Origin: Neorhizobium galegae bv. officinalis
GTDB taxonomy: Bacteria; Pseudomonadota; Alphaproteobacteria; Rhizobiales; Rhizobiaceae
NCBI GenBank assembly: GCA_000985875.1
Contig: CCRI01000020.1
Coordinates: 50,024-114,023 of the forward strand
Length of the DNA: 64,000 bases
Reading direction: 5' to 3'
The position numbers and the translations under genes were made by a program. The notes beneath the pieces are model-generated. The model saw nothing but the letters and a program-made list of their open reading frames with translations. It ran no database searches and was not told the DNA's origin. Below, in pieces: positions 7,888-16,462 of the stretch; within the stretch, counting starts at the first letter, position 1; the number at the start of each line of letters is the position of its first letter.

Positions 7888-8646
7888 TCAGACAGCGTGG
7901 TCGTATTCGAGGCTCGCCTGGATCAGTTCCCGGGCATAGGGATCCTTCGCCTGGCCTGTCGCCAGCACGTCTCGGCTCATCACCTCGACCACGCGACCAT
8001 GCTGCATTACCGCCAGCCGCTCGCACATATGATCGATCACTGCAAGATCATGGGAAACGAAGAGATAGGTCAAGTTGCGTTTTGCGCGCAGATCGGCGAG
8101 CAGATTGAGCACTTCCGCCTGCACCGAGACATCGAGCGCCGAGGTCGGCTCGTCGAGGAGCAGGATGCGCGGTTCGAGAATGAGCGCCCGCGCGATCGCC
8201 ACGCGCTGGCGCTGGCCGCCGGAAAGCTCGTGCGGATAACGCGACAGGAAGGCCGGATCGAGGCCGACATCGATCAGAGCCCGCTCCATGCGTTCGACCT
8301 GGCGGTCCATGCGATGGATGCGGAGCGGCTCCTGAAGCGCCGTGCGGATCGACTGGCGCGGATGGAGCGAACCGTAGGGATCCTGGAACACCATCTGGAC
8401 CGCACGGCAATATTCGACGAAGGGCATGTCGTTGACCGACCGGCCTTCGAGCTGGATATCGCCCTCCCAGACATTCAGGAGACGGGCGATACAGCGCAGG
8501 ATGGTGGATTTGCCGGAACCGGACTCGCCGACGAGCCCGAAGGATTCGCCAGCCTCGACCGAAAAGCAGACGTCGCCGAGGATGCGCTTCTTTGCCAGAC
8601 TGTAGCCGAGATCGATCGAGAGATTGCGGACGTCGATGGCGGTCAT
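7888..8646 (-). CDS. ABC importer ATPase, OppF/DppF type
   Basis: ATP-hydrolysing subunit of a family-5-type importer, about 252 residues from the chosen ATG. Walker A is GESGSGKST, the signature is LSGGQRQRVAIARA and Walker B is ILLLDEPTSALD, followed by the H-loop in FVSHDLAV. The start at 8646 (MTAIDVRNLS) has AGAGGTG upstream and overlaps the stop of the preceding ATPase gene by four bases; a longer reading to 8766 would run into that gene. It pairs with the ATPase at 8643-9500 to form the cytoplasmic heterodimer. Confidence 0.92.
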   Translation of the reverse strand: MTAIDVRNLSIDLGYSLAKKRILGDVCFSVEAGESFGLVGESGSGKSTILRCIARLLNVWEGDIQLEGRSVNDMPFVEYCRAVQMVFQDPYGSLHPRQSIRTALQEPLRIHRMDRQVERMERALIDVGLDPAFLSRYPHELSGGQRQRVAIARALILEPRILLLDEPTSALDVSVQAEVLNLLADLRAKRNLTYLFVSHDLAVIDHMCERLAVMQHGRVVEVMSRDVLATGQAKDPYARELIQASLEYDHAV

Positions 8647-9500
8647 GCGCGCACCTCTTTGGTCTCTGGGGAGATGGTTTGGCGGTTCAGGACCGGGAGT
8701 GGCTTGCGGCTGCCGCCGATATGCGGCTGCGCGGCGAGCAGCCCTTGCGTATAGGGATGCGTGCAATTGCGCATGTCCCGGGCCGCCCGTTCCTCGACGA
8801 CCTCGCCATGGCGCATCACCAGAACGCGGTCGCAGAAATTGCGCACCAGGTTGAGGTCGTGGCTGATCATGATGAGGCCGATGCCCTTGTTGGTGACCAG
8901 TTCGTTCAGGATGTTGAGGACCTGCATGCGCACCGTGACGTCGAGCGCGGAGGTCGGCTCGTCGGCGATGATGATCTGCGGCTCCGGGATCAGCATCATG
9001 GCGATCATGATGCGCTGGCCCATGCCACCCGACACCTCATGCGGATAAAGGCCGAACACCCGTTCCGGATCGCGGATCTTCACCGCTTCCAGCATTTCCA
9101 ACGTCTTCTGCCGGGCAACCTGCGCCGAAGCCTTGTAGTGAACACGATAGGCTTCGGCGATCTGGTCGCCGACGCGGTGCACCGGGTTGAGCGAGAATTT
9201 CGGATCCTGGAGGATCATCGAAATGCGTCGGCCGCGGATCGTCAGCATCTGTTTTTCGCTGGCCGAGATAAGGTCGATGCCGCCGAAATCCATGCGGTCG
9301 GCCTCGATCTTGGCGGTCGGCAGCAACTTCAGCAGCGCGCGGCCGATCGTCGACTTGCCGGAGCCGGATTCGCCGACGATGCCGAGCCGCTCGCGGCCGA
9401 GATCAAAGGAGACGCCCTTGACGACGGTGTTGTAGGTCTTGCCGCTGCGATAGCTGACACGGAGATTTTCGACCTTCAGGAGTGCCTGGCTGTTATCCAT
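8643..9500 (-). CDS. ABC importer ATPase, OppD/DppD type
   Basis: First ATPase of the family-5-type importer, about 285 residues. Walker A is GESGSGKST, the signature is VSGGMGQRIMIAMML and Walker B is IIIADEPTSALD, with the H-loop in MISHDLNL. The start at 9500 (MDNSQALLKV) follows AGGA at eight bases; a longer frame to 9578 overlaps the permease gene and lacks support. It lies ten bases downstream of the permease gene and overlaps the next ATPase by ATGA. Confidence 0.92.
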   Translation of the reverse strand: MDNSQALLKVENLRVSYRSGKTYNTVVKGVSFDLGRERLGIVGESGSGKSTIGRALLKLLPTAKIEADRMDFGGIDLISASEKQMLTIRGRRISMILQDPKFSLNPVHRVGDQIAEAYRVHYKASAQVARQKTLEMLEAVKIRDPERVFGLYPHEVSGGMGQRIMIAMMLIPEPQIIIADEPTSALDVTVRMQVLNILNELVTNKGIGLIMISHDLNLVRNFCDRVLVMRHGEVVEERAARDMRNCTHPYTQGLLAAQPHIGGSRKPLPVLNRQTISPETKEVRA

Positions 9501-9510
9501 GGGGAAAATC

Positions 9511-10416
9511 CTAACGCTGTTTCGGATCCAGCGCGTCGCGCAGGCCGTCGCCGAGAAGGTTGAAGGCAAGGCTGACAAGCAGGATGGCGCCGCCCGGGAA
9601 GGCGACCAGCCACCAGTTGTCCAACATGTAGCGCCGTCCGGTGGCGATCATCGCACCCCATTCGGGCAGCGGCGGCTGGGCGCCGAGGCCGAGGAAGCCG
9701 AGGCCGGCCGCCGTCAGGATGACGGTCGCCATCGAAAGCGTGATGCGCACCAGGACCGAAGGCAGGCACATCGGCATGATCGACTTGATGATGATGCGCA
9801 GGGACGACGCGCCCTGCATGCGCGAGGCCGAGATATAGTCGGCGCCGCGGAAGGTCAGCGTTTCGGCGCGCGCAAGGCGGGCGATCGGCGGCCAGGTGGT
9901 CAGCCCGATGGCGATGATCGCGTTTTCAAGGCCGGCACCGAGCGCCGCCACGAAGGCGAGCGACAGGATGAGACTCGGGAAGGACAGGAAGATATCGGTG
10001 ATACGCATCATGATCGTGTCGTACCAGCCGCCGAAATAACCGGCGGTGGTGCCGACCAGCAGCCCGATCGGGCCGACGATGACCGAGACGATGGTGATGA
10101 TCGTCAGGCTGATGCGCGTGCCGTGGATGATGCGGCTCATGATGTCACGGCCGAGCTCGTCGGTTCCGAACCAGTGCTCGGCGCTCGGCGGCTTCAGCGT
10201 GTTGCCGAGGTTGATGACATTCGGATCATAGGGCGCGATCAGCGGCGCGACGATCGCCGTCAGGACCAAGATGGTGATGACGACGAGGCCGAAACCCGAG
10301 GACGGGTTGCCGAGAAGCTCGCGGATGACGGCGAGCAATCGACGGAAGGCCGAATTTGGGTTTGAGCGGGTACCGTTCATGGCCACGTCCTGAATGTCGA
10401 GAGATTGAGCTGCCAT
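9511..10416 (-). CDS. ABC importer permease, OppC/DppC type
   Basis: Inner-membrane permease of about 301 residues. An N-terminal membrane helix (LVVITILVLTAIVAPLIA) is followed by the extracytoplasmic APYDPN and FGTDELGRDIMSR motifs typical of DppC, then five further helices with the EAA loop region (RAETLTFRGADYISASRMQG). The ATG at 10416 begins one base after the stop codon of the upstream permease; an in-frame ATG at 10380 with AGGA upstream is an alternative. Subunit of the importer encoded at 7888-13112. Confidence 0.9.
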   Translation of the reverse strand: MAAQSLDIQDVAMNGTRSNPNSAFRRLLAVIRELLGNPSSGFGLVVITILVLTAIVAPLIAPYDPNVINLGNTLKPPSAEHWFGTDELGRDIMSRIIHGTRISLTIITIVSVIVGPIGLLVGTTAGYFGGWYDTIMMRITDIFLSFPSLILSLAFVAALGAGLENAIIAIGLTTWPPIARLARAETLTFRGADYISASRMQGASSLRIIIKSIMPMCLPSVLVRITLSMATVILTAAGLGFLGLGAQPPLPEWGAMIATGRRYMLDNWWLVAFPGGAILLVSLAFNLLGDGLRDALDPKQR

Positions 10417-10417
10417 G

Positions 10418-11434
10418 TCACCGCGTCCTCGGATCGAAGATCTTGTAAAGCGCGTCGGAAAGCAGGTTGAGCGCAATGAAGATGATGCCGACAAGCAGCA
10501 CGCAGGTCATCACCGCGTTCATGTCGCCGATCAGCATGTTGTTGGTGATGTACTGGCCGAAGCCCGGCCACGAGAACACGGTCTCGATAAGAACGGCACC
10601 TTCCAGCAGGCTGCCATAGGCAAGCGCCACGATCGTCACCAGCTGCACCCGGATATTCGCGAACGCGTGGTGCCAGATGGTGCGGCTCTTCGACAGTCCC
10701 TTCACCCGCGCCGTGGTGACATATTCCTGGTTCAACTGGTCCAGCATGAAACTGCGCGTCATGCGGGTGATATAGGCCATCGACGAATAGCCGAGGATGC
10801 TCGCCGGCAGCAGCAGATGGTTGACCGCGTCCCCGAAAACCTCCCAGTCGCCGGCAAGGATCGCGTCGATCAGCAGGAAGCCCGTCGTTTCCGGCACGAG
10901 GCCGATATAATAATCCGACAGGCGACCGCCGCCGCCGACCAGATCCAGCGCCGCATAGAAGACGATCAGGCCGATCATGCCGGTCCAGAAGATCGGCATG
11001 GAATGCCCGATGAGGGTGAGGAACCGAATGACGTGGTCGATCGGGCGGTTGCGGCGCACGGCCGCGAGAATGCCGAGCGGAATGCCCAGGCCCGCCCCGA
11101 CGATGATCGCGAAGGTCGCAAGCTCGATCGTCGCCGGCATGACATGCAGGATGTCGTTGATGACCGGCTGCCCGGTGCGGATCGACATCCCGAAATCGCC
11201 GTGAGCCAAATCGCTCACATACCGGAAGAACTGCTGGTAGAGAGGAAGGTTCGCGCCGATCCGTTCCGCCACCGTGTCGTATGTGGCCTGGTCGGCCTCT
11301 TCGCCGACAATGGCGCGCACCGGATCGACGGGCATCAGCCGCCCGATGCAGAAGGTCAGGATCAGCAACCCGAGAAGGGTTGCCAATATGGTACCGGCCT
11401 GCCGCGTGAAAGCGGTGAGACGCTCGTTGTTCAT
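10418..11434 (-). CDS. ABC importer permease, OppB/DppB type
   Basis: Inner-membrane permease of 338 residues with six predicted helices. The first is near residues 13-32, then comes the periplasmic domain with MPVDPVRAIVGEEAD and GDFGMSIRTGQPV, both typical of DppB. The EAA-type loop is seen around TTARVKGLSKSRTIWHHAFA. A GAGGAA ribosome site precedes the ATG. It lies 73 bases downstream of the binding-protein gene and is followed immediately by the second permease. Confidence 0.92.
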   Translation of the reverse strand: MNNERLTAFTRQAGTILATLLGLLILTFCIGRLMPVDPVRAIVGEEADQATYDTVAERIGANLPLYQQFFRYVSDLAHGDFGMSIRTGQPVINDILHVMPATIELATFAIIVGAGLGIPLGILAAVRRNRPIDHVIRFLTLIGHSMPIFWTGMIGLIVFYAALDLVGGGGRLSDYYIGLVPETTGFLLIDAILAGDWEVFGDAVNHLLLPASILGYSSMAYITRMTRSFMLDQLNQEYVTTARVKGLSKSRTIWHHAFANIRVQLVTIVALAYGSLLEGAVLIETVFSWPGFGQYITNNMLIGDMNAVMTCVLLVGIIFIALNLLSDALYKIFDPRTR

Positions 11435-11507
11435 GGGACTTCCTCAAGATCGTACCGGATGCCGCGGCGCTGCCGGACCACGAGGCCCACGCCGCGGCAA
11501 CCGAAGA

Positions 11508-13112
11508 TTATCGTTCTTTCTTGACGGTGCGAAGCTGGGTGGACCAGGACGGGTTCAGTTCGAGACCCTTGATGTCGGCCCGGAAGCCGACACTGTCGAC
11601 CACTTCGGAGAATGGCTGGATCGGCGGCACCATATCCGCGTAATAGGCCTGGATGTCCTGATATTGCTTGATCTGCTTGTCCTTGTTGCCTTCGACGAGA
11701 GCGTCATCGATCATCTTGTTGATCTTCTCATCATAGAAGGACGTGCGCCAGCCCTGGAAGTTTGTCAGCTTCGCCTCATCCGCATTGTTGGGATTGTAGA
11801 CGATGGCGCGGAAGTTCGAGTCCGGATGCGGCAGCTGGCCGCCGCCGCCGCGGCCGACGAGCAGCTCATATTTGCGTTCGCGCATCGCGCCGTAGATCTG
11901 GTCGCCGGAGCCGGTGATGATCTCGGCCTTGATGCCGGCCTGTGCCAGCGTCGCCTGGATGGCGGTCGCAAGGCTCATGAACGGCACGTCGGAAATGGCG
12001 CGCAGCGTGGTCTGGAAGCCGTTCGGATAACCGGCCTCGGCGAGCAGCGCCTTGGCCTTTGCGACGTCGAGCTTGTAGCCCGCATTCGGCAGGGCGCCGA
12101 AAATGCCCGCCGGAACGGGACGATCGCGCAGCTTGCCGAAATAGGGCAGCACGCTGTCGTTCAGGCCCTGGTAGTCGATGAGATAACGCAGCGCCTCGCG
12201 AACCTTCGGCTTCTGGAACTTCTCATCCTTCATGGAGACGGCGAGGTAGTAGAAGCCGCTGCCGCCATTCGTCTGGATCTTGACGTCCTTGCTGGCCTCG
12301 AGCGCCTTCAGGTCGGCCGCCGACATGGAAAAGGCGATGTCGATATCGCCCTTTTCCAGCATCAGCCGCTGGCTCTGCGATTCAGCCAGATGGCGCATCA
12401 TGATCCGGCGCATGGCCGGCTTTTCGCCCCAGTATTTCGGGTTCTGCTCGAGCGTGACGCGCTCGTTCGACTGCCACTGGCCAAGCGTGAACGGACCGGA
12501 GCCGGCGGAGTTATTGGTAAGCCACGCCGCACCCATATCGCCGTTCTTGTCGTGCTCCATGACCGTCTTCATGTCGAGGATGGAGCCTGGACCGACGATG
12601 CCGAGCGTCTGCACGATGACCTGCGGATCGACCTTCTTCGGCAGCTTGATAACGACCGTGCCGTCGTCCGGAGCGGTGAAGCTTGCATCGGCATTGGCGG
12701 CAGAGAAACCGTGGGTTTTCAGGAATGACGCCTGCGCCAGGTTGAGCTTCATCAACCGCTTGAAGGACCACACCACGTCCGCCGAAGTGACCGGGTTTCC
12801 GGAAGCGAACGTCGCCCCCTTGCGCAGCTTGAAGGTGATCGAGCCGTTGTCGTCGGCGACAGTCCAGCTTTCCGCCAGCTGCGGATTGACCTGGGCGCGA
12901 TTGACGGCATCGAGCGCCACAAGGTTATCATATATGTTTGTCAGAACCTGTACGGTCTCCTTGCCGGTGATGGCAGCGGGATCGAGCGTCAGGATATTGG
13001 TCATCGAGAAGCCGACAACCAGCATGTTGGGTGGGGTTTCGGCATAGGCAGGCTGGAAAAACAGAGCGGAACCGAGCAATACCGGTCCCATTATTCTCGA
13101 TAGCGGCGTCAT
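11508..13112 (-). CDS. ABC importer substrate-binding protein, family 5 (first gene of importer operon)
   Basis: Periplasmic ligand-binding subunit of 534 residues with a signal peptide ending near QPAYA-ETPP (about residue 24). The start at 13112 (MTPLSRIMGP) has GGGAGGA upstream; the frame remains open further upstream without support. It is first in the operon with DppB-, DppC-, DppD- and DppF-like genes, a GntR regulator and an alpha/beta hydrolase. It shares long stretches with the orphan binding protein at 100-1692. Annotation as peptide transporter would be over-precise: the operon has no peptidase but has an esterase-type hydrolase. Confidence 0.92.
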   Translation of the reverse strand: MTPLSRIMGPVLLGSALFFQPAYAETPPNMLVVGFSMTNILTLDPAAITGKETVQVLTNIYDNLVALDAVNRAQVNPQLAESWTVADDNGSITFKLRKGATFASGNPVTSADVVWSFKRLMKLNLAQASFLKTHGFSAANADASFTAPDDGTVVIKLPKKVDPQVIVQTLGIVGPGSILDMKTVMEHDKNGDMGAAWLTNNSAGSGPFTLGQWQSNERVTLEQNPKYWGEKPAMRRIMMRHLAESQSQRLMLEKGDIDIAFSMSAADLKALEASKDVKIQTNGGSGFYYLAVSMKDEKFQKPKVREALRYLIDYQGLNDSVLPYFGKLRDRPVPAGIFGALPNAGYKLDVAKAKALLAEAGYPNGFQTTLRAISDVPFMSLATAIQATLAQAGIKAEIITGSGDQIYGAMRERKYELLVGRGGGGQLPHPDSNFRAIVYNPNNADEAKLTNFQGWRTSFYDEKINKMIDDALVEGNKDKQIKQYQDIQAYYADMVPPIQPFSEVVDSVGFRADIKGLELNPSWSTQLRTVKKER

Positions 13113-13166
13113 GGCCGTCCTCCCTTGGATCGCCGGTCTCCTCCCGGCAGATAGATAATCGCGATC

Positions 13167-13185
13167 TAAGAGATATGATGTCTTA
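13167..13185. promoter_or_regulatory. Candidate operator upstream of the importer operon
   Basis: TAAGA and TCTTA arms are separated by nine bases, 55 bases upstream of the binding-protein ATG. Size and position suit a GntR/FCD operator, plausibly for the regulator encoded at 7125-7859. The centre is not symmetric, so this is tentative. Confidence 0.35.
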
Positions 13186-13234
13186 CGACAGGTGTCAATC
13201 CGAAATGCTGCCCTCACCGACTCCTTGTGAAGTG

Positions 13235-13576
13235 GCCGCGAGCGCGCAGACCGCAGGTCAGGTCGGCGACATCAACCAGGCGCAGGCACTTCTGGAGGGG
13301 GCACAGCGGCCATGCCGTGCTTGCCGATAAAGCCTAAGACGGCAATGCCTTGCGGGGAAGGTTGCCGGCATGGGAGCAGAGGCGGCGATCCCGTCAAACC
13401 GCCCGCGCAAGATCATCATTCCGCACGATGAACTCGCCTATGGACATCGCAATCGCATCGAACGATGCTTCAACCAAATGAAGCACTTCCGCCGCTTCGC
13501 AACGCGCTACGACCGCAGGACCATTCACTTCAAAGGCTTTGTCTATCTCGTCGCAATCATGATCTGGCTGCAATGA
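13235..13576 (+). pseudogene. Decayed C-terminal part of an IS5-family transposase
   Basis: Translated in pieces, the stretch gives TAGQVGDINQAQALLEG in one frame, then VLADKA-stop-DGNAL in a second, then GAEAAIPSNRPRK and RNRIERCFNQMKHFRRFATR in a third, ending in AIMIWLQ. This order (DKAYD, then IERxFNxxKxFRRxATRYD, ending near MIWL) is that of IS5-group DDE transposases, including the catalytic Glu region. At least one frameshift and an internal TAA make it non-functional. The N-terminal half and terminal repeats are not seen. The rest of the gap between 13113 and 13587 holds only the operator candidate. Confidence 0.8.
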
Positions 13577-13587
13577 ATGTCTTCGTC

Positions 13588-14271
13588 CTAGAGCTCGATC
13601 GCCCGCTCGCGGGCATGCATGATGTGACGGTCGATGGCATCGCCTGCCGCATACGCATCGCGGGATTTGATAGCCTCGATGATCGCCAGATGATCGGCGA
13701 AGGCCGGCGGCAGGACCTGCTCGGAAAGACTGATCCTGTCGAGCTTGATGAGCCGCATGCGGATCGCGTTGACGGCATAGGCCTGGATCAGCAGGTCGTT
13801 CTGGGTCGCTTCGATGAGAAGGTTGTGAAAACCGTCATCGACCTTCTGGCCGCGCTCGAAGACATCCGGCGAGGGAGCATTGCGGACTTCGTCGAGGATC
13901 GACTGGTGAAGCCTGGCCTGCTCGTCGAGGATGGCGTCGGGCATCCGTCTGACGGCCGTCAGCACCGCCTCGCGTTCCAATGCCATGCGCACCTGGAAAG
14001 CCTGGCGGATGATCGAGAGATCGATCTGGGTGATCTGGATGCCCCGTTGCGGCATGACGACCAGGAGGCCTTCATATTGCAGGCGCGGCAGGAGTTCGCG
14101 CAGGGCGCCGATCGAAAGACCGAGCAGAGCGACGAGCTCCCGCTGGGACACGAACTGACCCGGCCGCAGCCGGCCATCGAACAGCGCCTCTCGAAACCGC
14201 TCGTAGGCGATCTGTTTGACCGAGCGGAGTTCTGGCTGTTCGGTGCCGGACGGTGCGGTACGTGCGCTCAT
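13588..14271 (-). CDS. GntR-family transcriptional regulator, FCD subfamily (module A)
   Basis: Regulator of 227 residues from the chosen ATG. The helix-turn-helix contains RPGQFVSQRELVALLGLSIG and PQRGIQI, followed by an FCD domain ending in HARERAIEL. The ATG at 14271 has AGGAG five bases upstream; the in-frame ATG at 14307 overlaps the upstream gene and lacks a site. Sequence and layout clearly match the GntR at 17347-18027, which also has PGQFVSQR, PQRG-QI and the HARDRAIRL end, so the two are paralogues. It is downstream of, and co-oriented with, a DapA-family gene. Confidence 0.87.
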   Translation of the reverse strand: MSARTAPSGTEQPELRSVKQIAYERFREALFDGRLRPGQFVSQRELVALLGLSIGALRELLPRLQYEGLLVVMPQRGIQITQIDLSIIRQAFQVRMALEREAVLTAVRRMPDAILDEQARLHQSILDEVRNAPSPDVFERGQKVDDGFHNLLIEATQNDLLIQAYAVNAIRMRLIKLDRISLSEQVLPPAFADHLAIIEAIKSRDAYAAGDAIDRHIMHARERAIEL

Positions 14272-14303
14272 CTGTCTCCTATCGCCGGCATGCACCGGGC
14301 GGG

Positions 14304-15203
14304 TCAAGCAGCGGCGCGATAACCCGTCCGCTCAAACAATTCAATGAGCATATCACGATCGCGCCGGTTGAGAGCAACCAGAGGCGGCACCGCATATGCC
14401 AGACTTTCGTCTTGCCGATAATGGGCAAGAGCCGCCTTGAGGGCAACGAGCGATCCGTAGGCGTCCACCGCCTCGATGCGCCGCGACTGCTTTTCCAGAA
14501 GACCGGCATCGCCGGGATTGTCGTAAAGCGCCTTCAGATCGCCGGCAAAGAGGTTCGGCATGCCGCCGATCATGCCGGCACCCCCGGCCTTGACGAGAGT
14601 GGGCAGAACCCGGTCGTCGCCCGTGAAGACGGCAAGCTCCGGGAAGGACTTCACCAGCATCAGTCCATTGTCGAGATCCCCGGTCGAATCCTTGATCCCG
14701 GCGATGCGGCTGCCATGCTTGCGCATCAGGGCCGCGATCAGCGGCTGCGTGAAGCGGACCCGGCTGAGCTGCGGGATGTTGTAGAGCACGAGATCGATTG
14801 CCGTATGCGCCCTGGTCCGCTCGATCAGCGCATCGAAGAATGCGGCGACTCCATCCTCGCTCGCACCGTAATAGAAGGGCGGCAGGACGAGGGCTGCGCG
14901 ACAGCCAAGCTCTCCATAGGCGATCAGCGACGTGACCGCGTCATCGAAGCTGGCGGTCATGATCGCCGGCAGCTGACGGCCCATATCCACCCCGCCCGCC
15001 TTCAGGACTTTGAGAGCTTCAAGCTTCTGGGCGGTCGAAAAAGAGGCGCCTTCGCCCGTCGTGCCGAACGTCGAAATGAAGCTGCAGCCGTTTGCCAGGA
15101 GATGATCGATATGCGCCTTCAGCCGAACGGTATCGATACGGAAGTCGGCCGTCACCGGCGTGACGGAGGCGGCAACAATGCCTTTCAGGGCGACATTCGA
15201 CAT
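14304..15203 (-). CDS. DapA/NAL-superfamily aldolase or dehydratase (module A)
   Basis: Class I pyruvate-type lyase of 299 residues. The pyruvate-binding stretch is FGTTGEGASF, the tyrosine is in LVLYNIPQ and the Schiff-base lysine is in IAGIKDSTGD. It is not KdgD-like and is unlikely to be the biosynthetic DapA, given its place beside a GntR gene and away from lysine genes; a 2-keto-3-deoxy sugar-acid aldolase role is the simplest inference. GAGGAG precedes the ATG. The upstream region carries a perfect ACTGAT-ATA-ATCAGT dyad. Confidence 0.83.
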   Translation of the reverse strand: MSNVALKGIVAASVTPVTADFRIDTVRLKAHIDHLLANGCSFISTFGTTGEGASFSTAQKLEALKVLKAGGVDMGRQLPAIMTASFDDAVTSLIAYGELGCRAALVLPPFYYGASEDGVAAFFDALIERTRAHTAIDLVLYNIPQLSRVRFTQPLIAALMRKHGSRIAGIKDSTGDLDNGLMLVKSFPELAVFTGDDRVLPTLVKAGGAGMIGGMPNLFAGDLKALYDNPGDAGLLEKQSRRIEAVDAYGSLVALKAALAHYRQDESLAYAVPPLVALNRRDRDMLIELFERTGYRAAA

Positions 15204-15223
15204 AATGGGCTCCTCGTTATAGC

Positions 15224-15275
15224 ACTGATATAATCAGTATATACATCAGTCGTCAAATATCTATTTACATCAGTC
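15224..15275. promoter_or_regulatory. Operator region with one perfect dyad and repeated ATCAGT half-sites
   Basis: A perfect 15-base dyad (ACTGAT-ATA-ATCAGT, 15224-15238) lies 21 bases upstream of the module A DapA-family ATG. Two further copies of TACATCAGTC follow at 15242-15251 and 15266-15275, 24 bases apart. The cluster lies between divergent genes and most likely binds the GntR of module A. Binding is inferred. Confidence 0.6.
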
Positions 15276-15452
15276 TTCCGCTGCGGCATGCTGCGGCGGG
15301 AATGAGGATGGAGGAAGGAATGCTCGACCGCGGCCGGCATATTTTGAGGCGTGACAACTCCATTGATTTTATTGGGATGCCTGAGAATTCGGCTATTGGT
15401 ACTGATTGTGAACGCCCTGCGGCTTCCATCGCAAACCAAGGAAACTGAGCCT

Positions 15453-16202
15453 ATGCCCGATACGTCGATCGACACCCGCGCCACCCGTCTCGCGAACGCG
15501 ATTCTCAATGCCATCCAGTCCAGGACCGTGCTTGATCCCGAGCCGTTTCTGGGGCTGCCGCTGGCGGATGCCTATGTGGTGCAGACGGATGTGTTTGCCG
15601 CGCTCGGCCAGCCGTTCAAGGGCGCCAAGCTTACCCTGAAGGGCGATTTCTGCCAGAGCGCACCGCTTCTGATCGTCAATGAAGAAACCGGCCATGCCCA
15701 CCAGCCGGGCATTTCGCTGGAGGTGGAACTGGCCTTCGTGCTTACCAAGGATGTCGCGGCCCGCGACGGCGCCGTGACCCGCCAGGATATCGTCGATGCG
15801 ATCGGTTCTGTGCGGATCGGCGTGGAGCTTCTGCGCAGCCGTTACCAGGGCGGCTCCCGGGGCGATCCGGCCCTCGCCGCCGCCGACATGATGAGCAATA
15901 TCGGCTATGTCCTCGGCCCGTCGTTGGATCGGAGCCTGCTGGATGAGGGCGCATCGATCGGTCAGTTGTCGGTTGTCATCAACGGACAGATCGGTTTCGA
16001 CAAGCCGGCGGCGCATGCCGATGGCGATCCGCTGAAGACCATGGTCGTGCTGGCAAACCAGAACCAGCTCTCCTCCTTCTCCATGCTCAAGGCCGGACAG
16101 GTGATGACGACGGGGACATTGTGCGGACTGATCCCGGTCGGGGAGCCGGGCAGAATCGAAGTGAACCTGGGCGGACAGCGGTTCGTCCTTGACCTGAGCT
16201 GA
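15453..16202 (+). CDS. 2-keto-4-pentenoate hydratase-like protein (fumarylacetoacetate hydrolase superfamily)
   Basis: Cytosolic metal-dependent enzyme of 249 residues, the size of MhpD/HpcG hydratases. Candidate metal ligands are the two glutamates in SLEVELAFVL and a third in RIGVELLRSRY; KLTLKGDFC and MTTGTLCGLIP match the family's conserved blocks. The ATG at 15453 is chosen because AAGGAAA lies upstream and it gives the family's usual length; the frame is open back to 15351. It sits between two mirrored DapA/GntR modules and is divergent from module A. A role on a 2-keto-3-deoxy or enol-type acid intermediate is likely, but the substrate is unknown. Confidence 0.82.
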   Translation: MPDTSIDTRATRLANAILNAIQSRTVLDPEPFLGLPLADAYVVQTDVFAALGQPFKGAKLTLKGDFCQSAPLLIVNEETGHAHQPGISLEVELAFVLTKDVAARDGAVTRQDIVDAIGSVRIGVELLRSRYQGGSRGDPALAAADMMSNIGYVLGPSLDRSLLDEGASIGQLSVVINGQIGFDKPAAHADGDPLKTMVVLANQNQLSSFSMLKAGQVMTTGTLCGLIPVGEPGRIEVNLGGQRFVLDLS

Positions 16203-16225
16203 CGTGATCTCCGGGGGATTGGGTG

Positions 16226-16325
16226 ATGACCTAATTCGTCGGCGTCGATGTCGGGACGGGGAGTAGCGCGAGCGGGCGTGTTCGCCGAGGCTGGTAGGCT
16301 GCGGCGCTCGCGGTCACGCTACCTC
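16226..16325 (+). pseudogene. Decayed N-terminus of an FGGY-family carbohydrate kinase
   Basis: Starting from an ATG at 16226, the reading is MT-stop-FVGVDVGTGS and, after a one-base frame change, ARAGVFAEAGRL. FVGVDVGTGSARAGVF is the phosphate-binding N-terminal block of FGGY kinases (ribulokinase-like). The rest of the kinase is absent: within about 240 bases the next intact gene begins. A TAA at codon 3 and the frameshift show decay. The remainder of 16203-16462 has no other gene. Confidence 0.6.
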
Positions 16326-16400
16326 CCTTCCGGGAAGAGACCGAAGGCCGCTGCAAACTTACCAGCGAACAGCAGCCCATGATCACATCAAATTACTTAC

Positions 16401-16438
16401 TTGATTTCTAACATGTCAGTATGCAAATGTTGGATCAA
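16401..16438. promoter_or_regulatory. Candidate operator/promoter region of module B
   Basis: Nested arms TTGAT (16401-16405) with ATCAA (16434-16438) and AACAT (16410-16414) with ATGTT (16427-16431) form an imperfect dyad about 25 to 60 bases upstream of the DapA-family gene. The region is AT-rich relative to its surroundings. It is likely the control region for the module B genes and importer; the binding factor is inferred to be the GntR at 17347. Confidence 0.4.
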
Positions 16439-16462
16439 CACCGGGAGGATAAATAAACCAAT

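Noticed and set aside
14304..15203. Annotation as lysine-biosynthetic DapA
   Set aside because: It is beside a GntR regulator and an FAH-family hydratase in a catabolic region, and two other DapA-superfamily genes occur within 15 kb; a sugar-acid lyase role is more likely.
15224..15275. CRISPR-like array suggested by the repeated ATCAGT elements
   Set aside because: Repeats are only 10 bases, too few and too short, with no cas genes; they fit operator half-sites.
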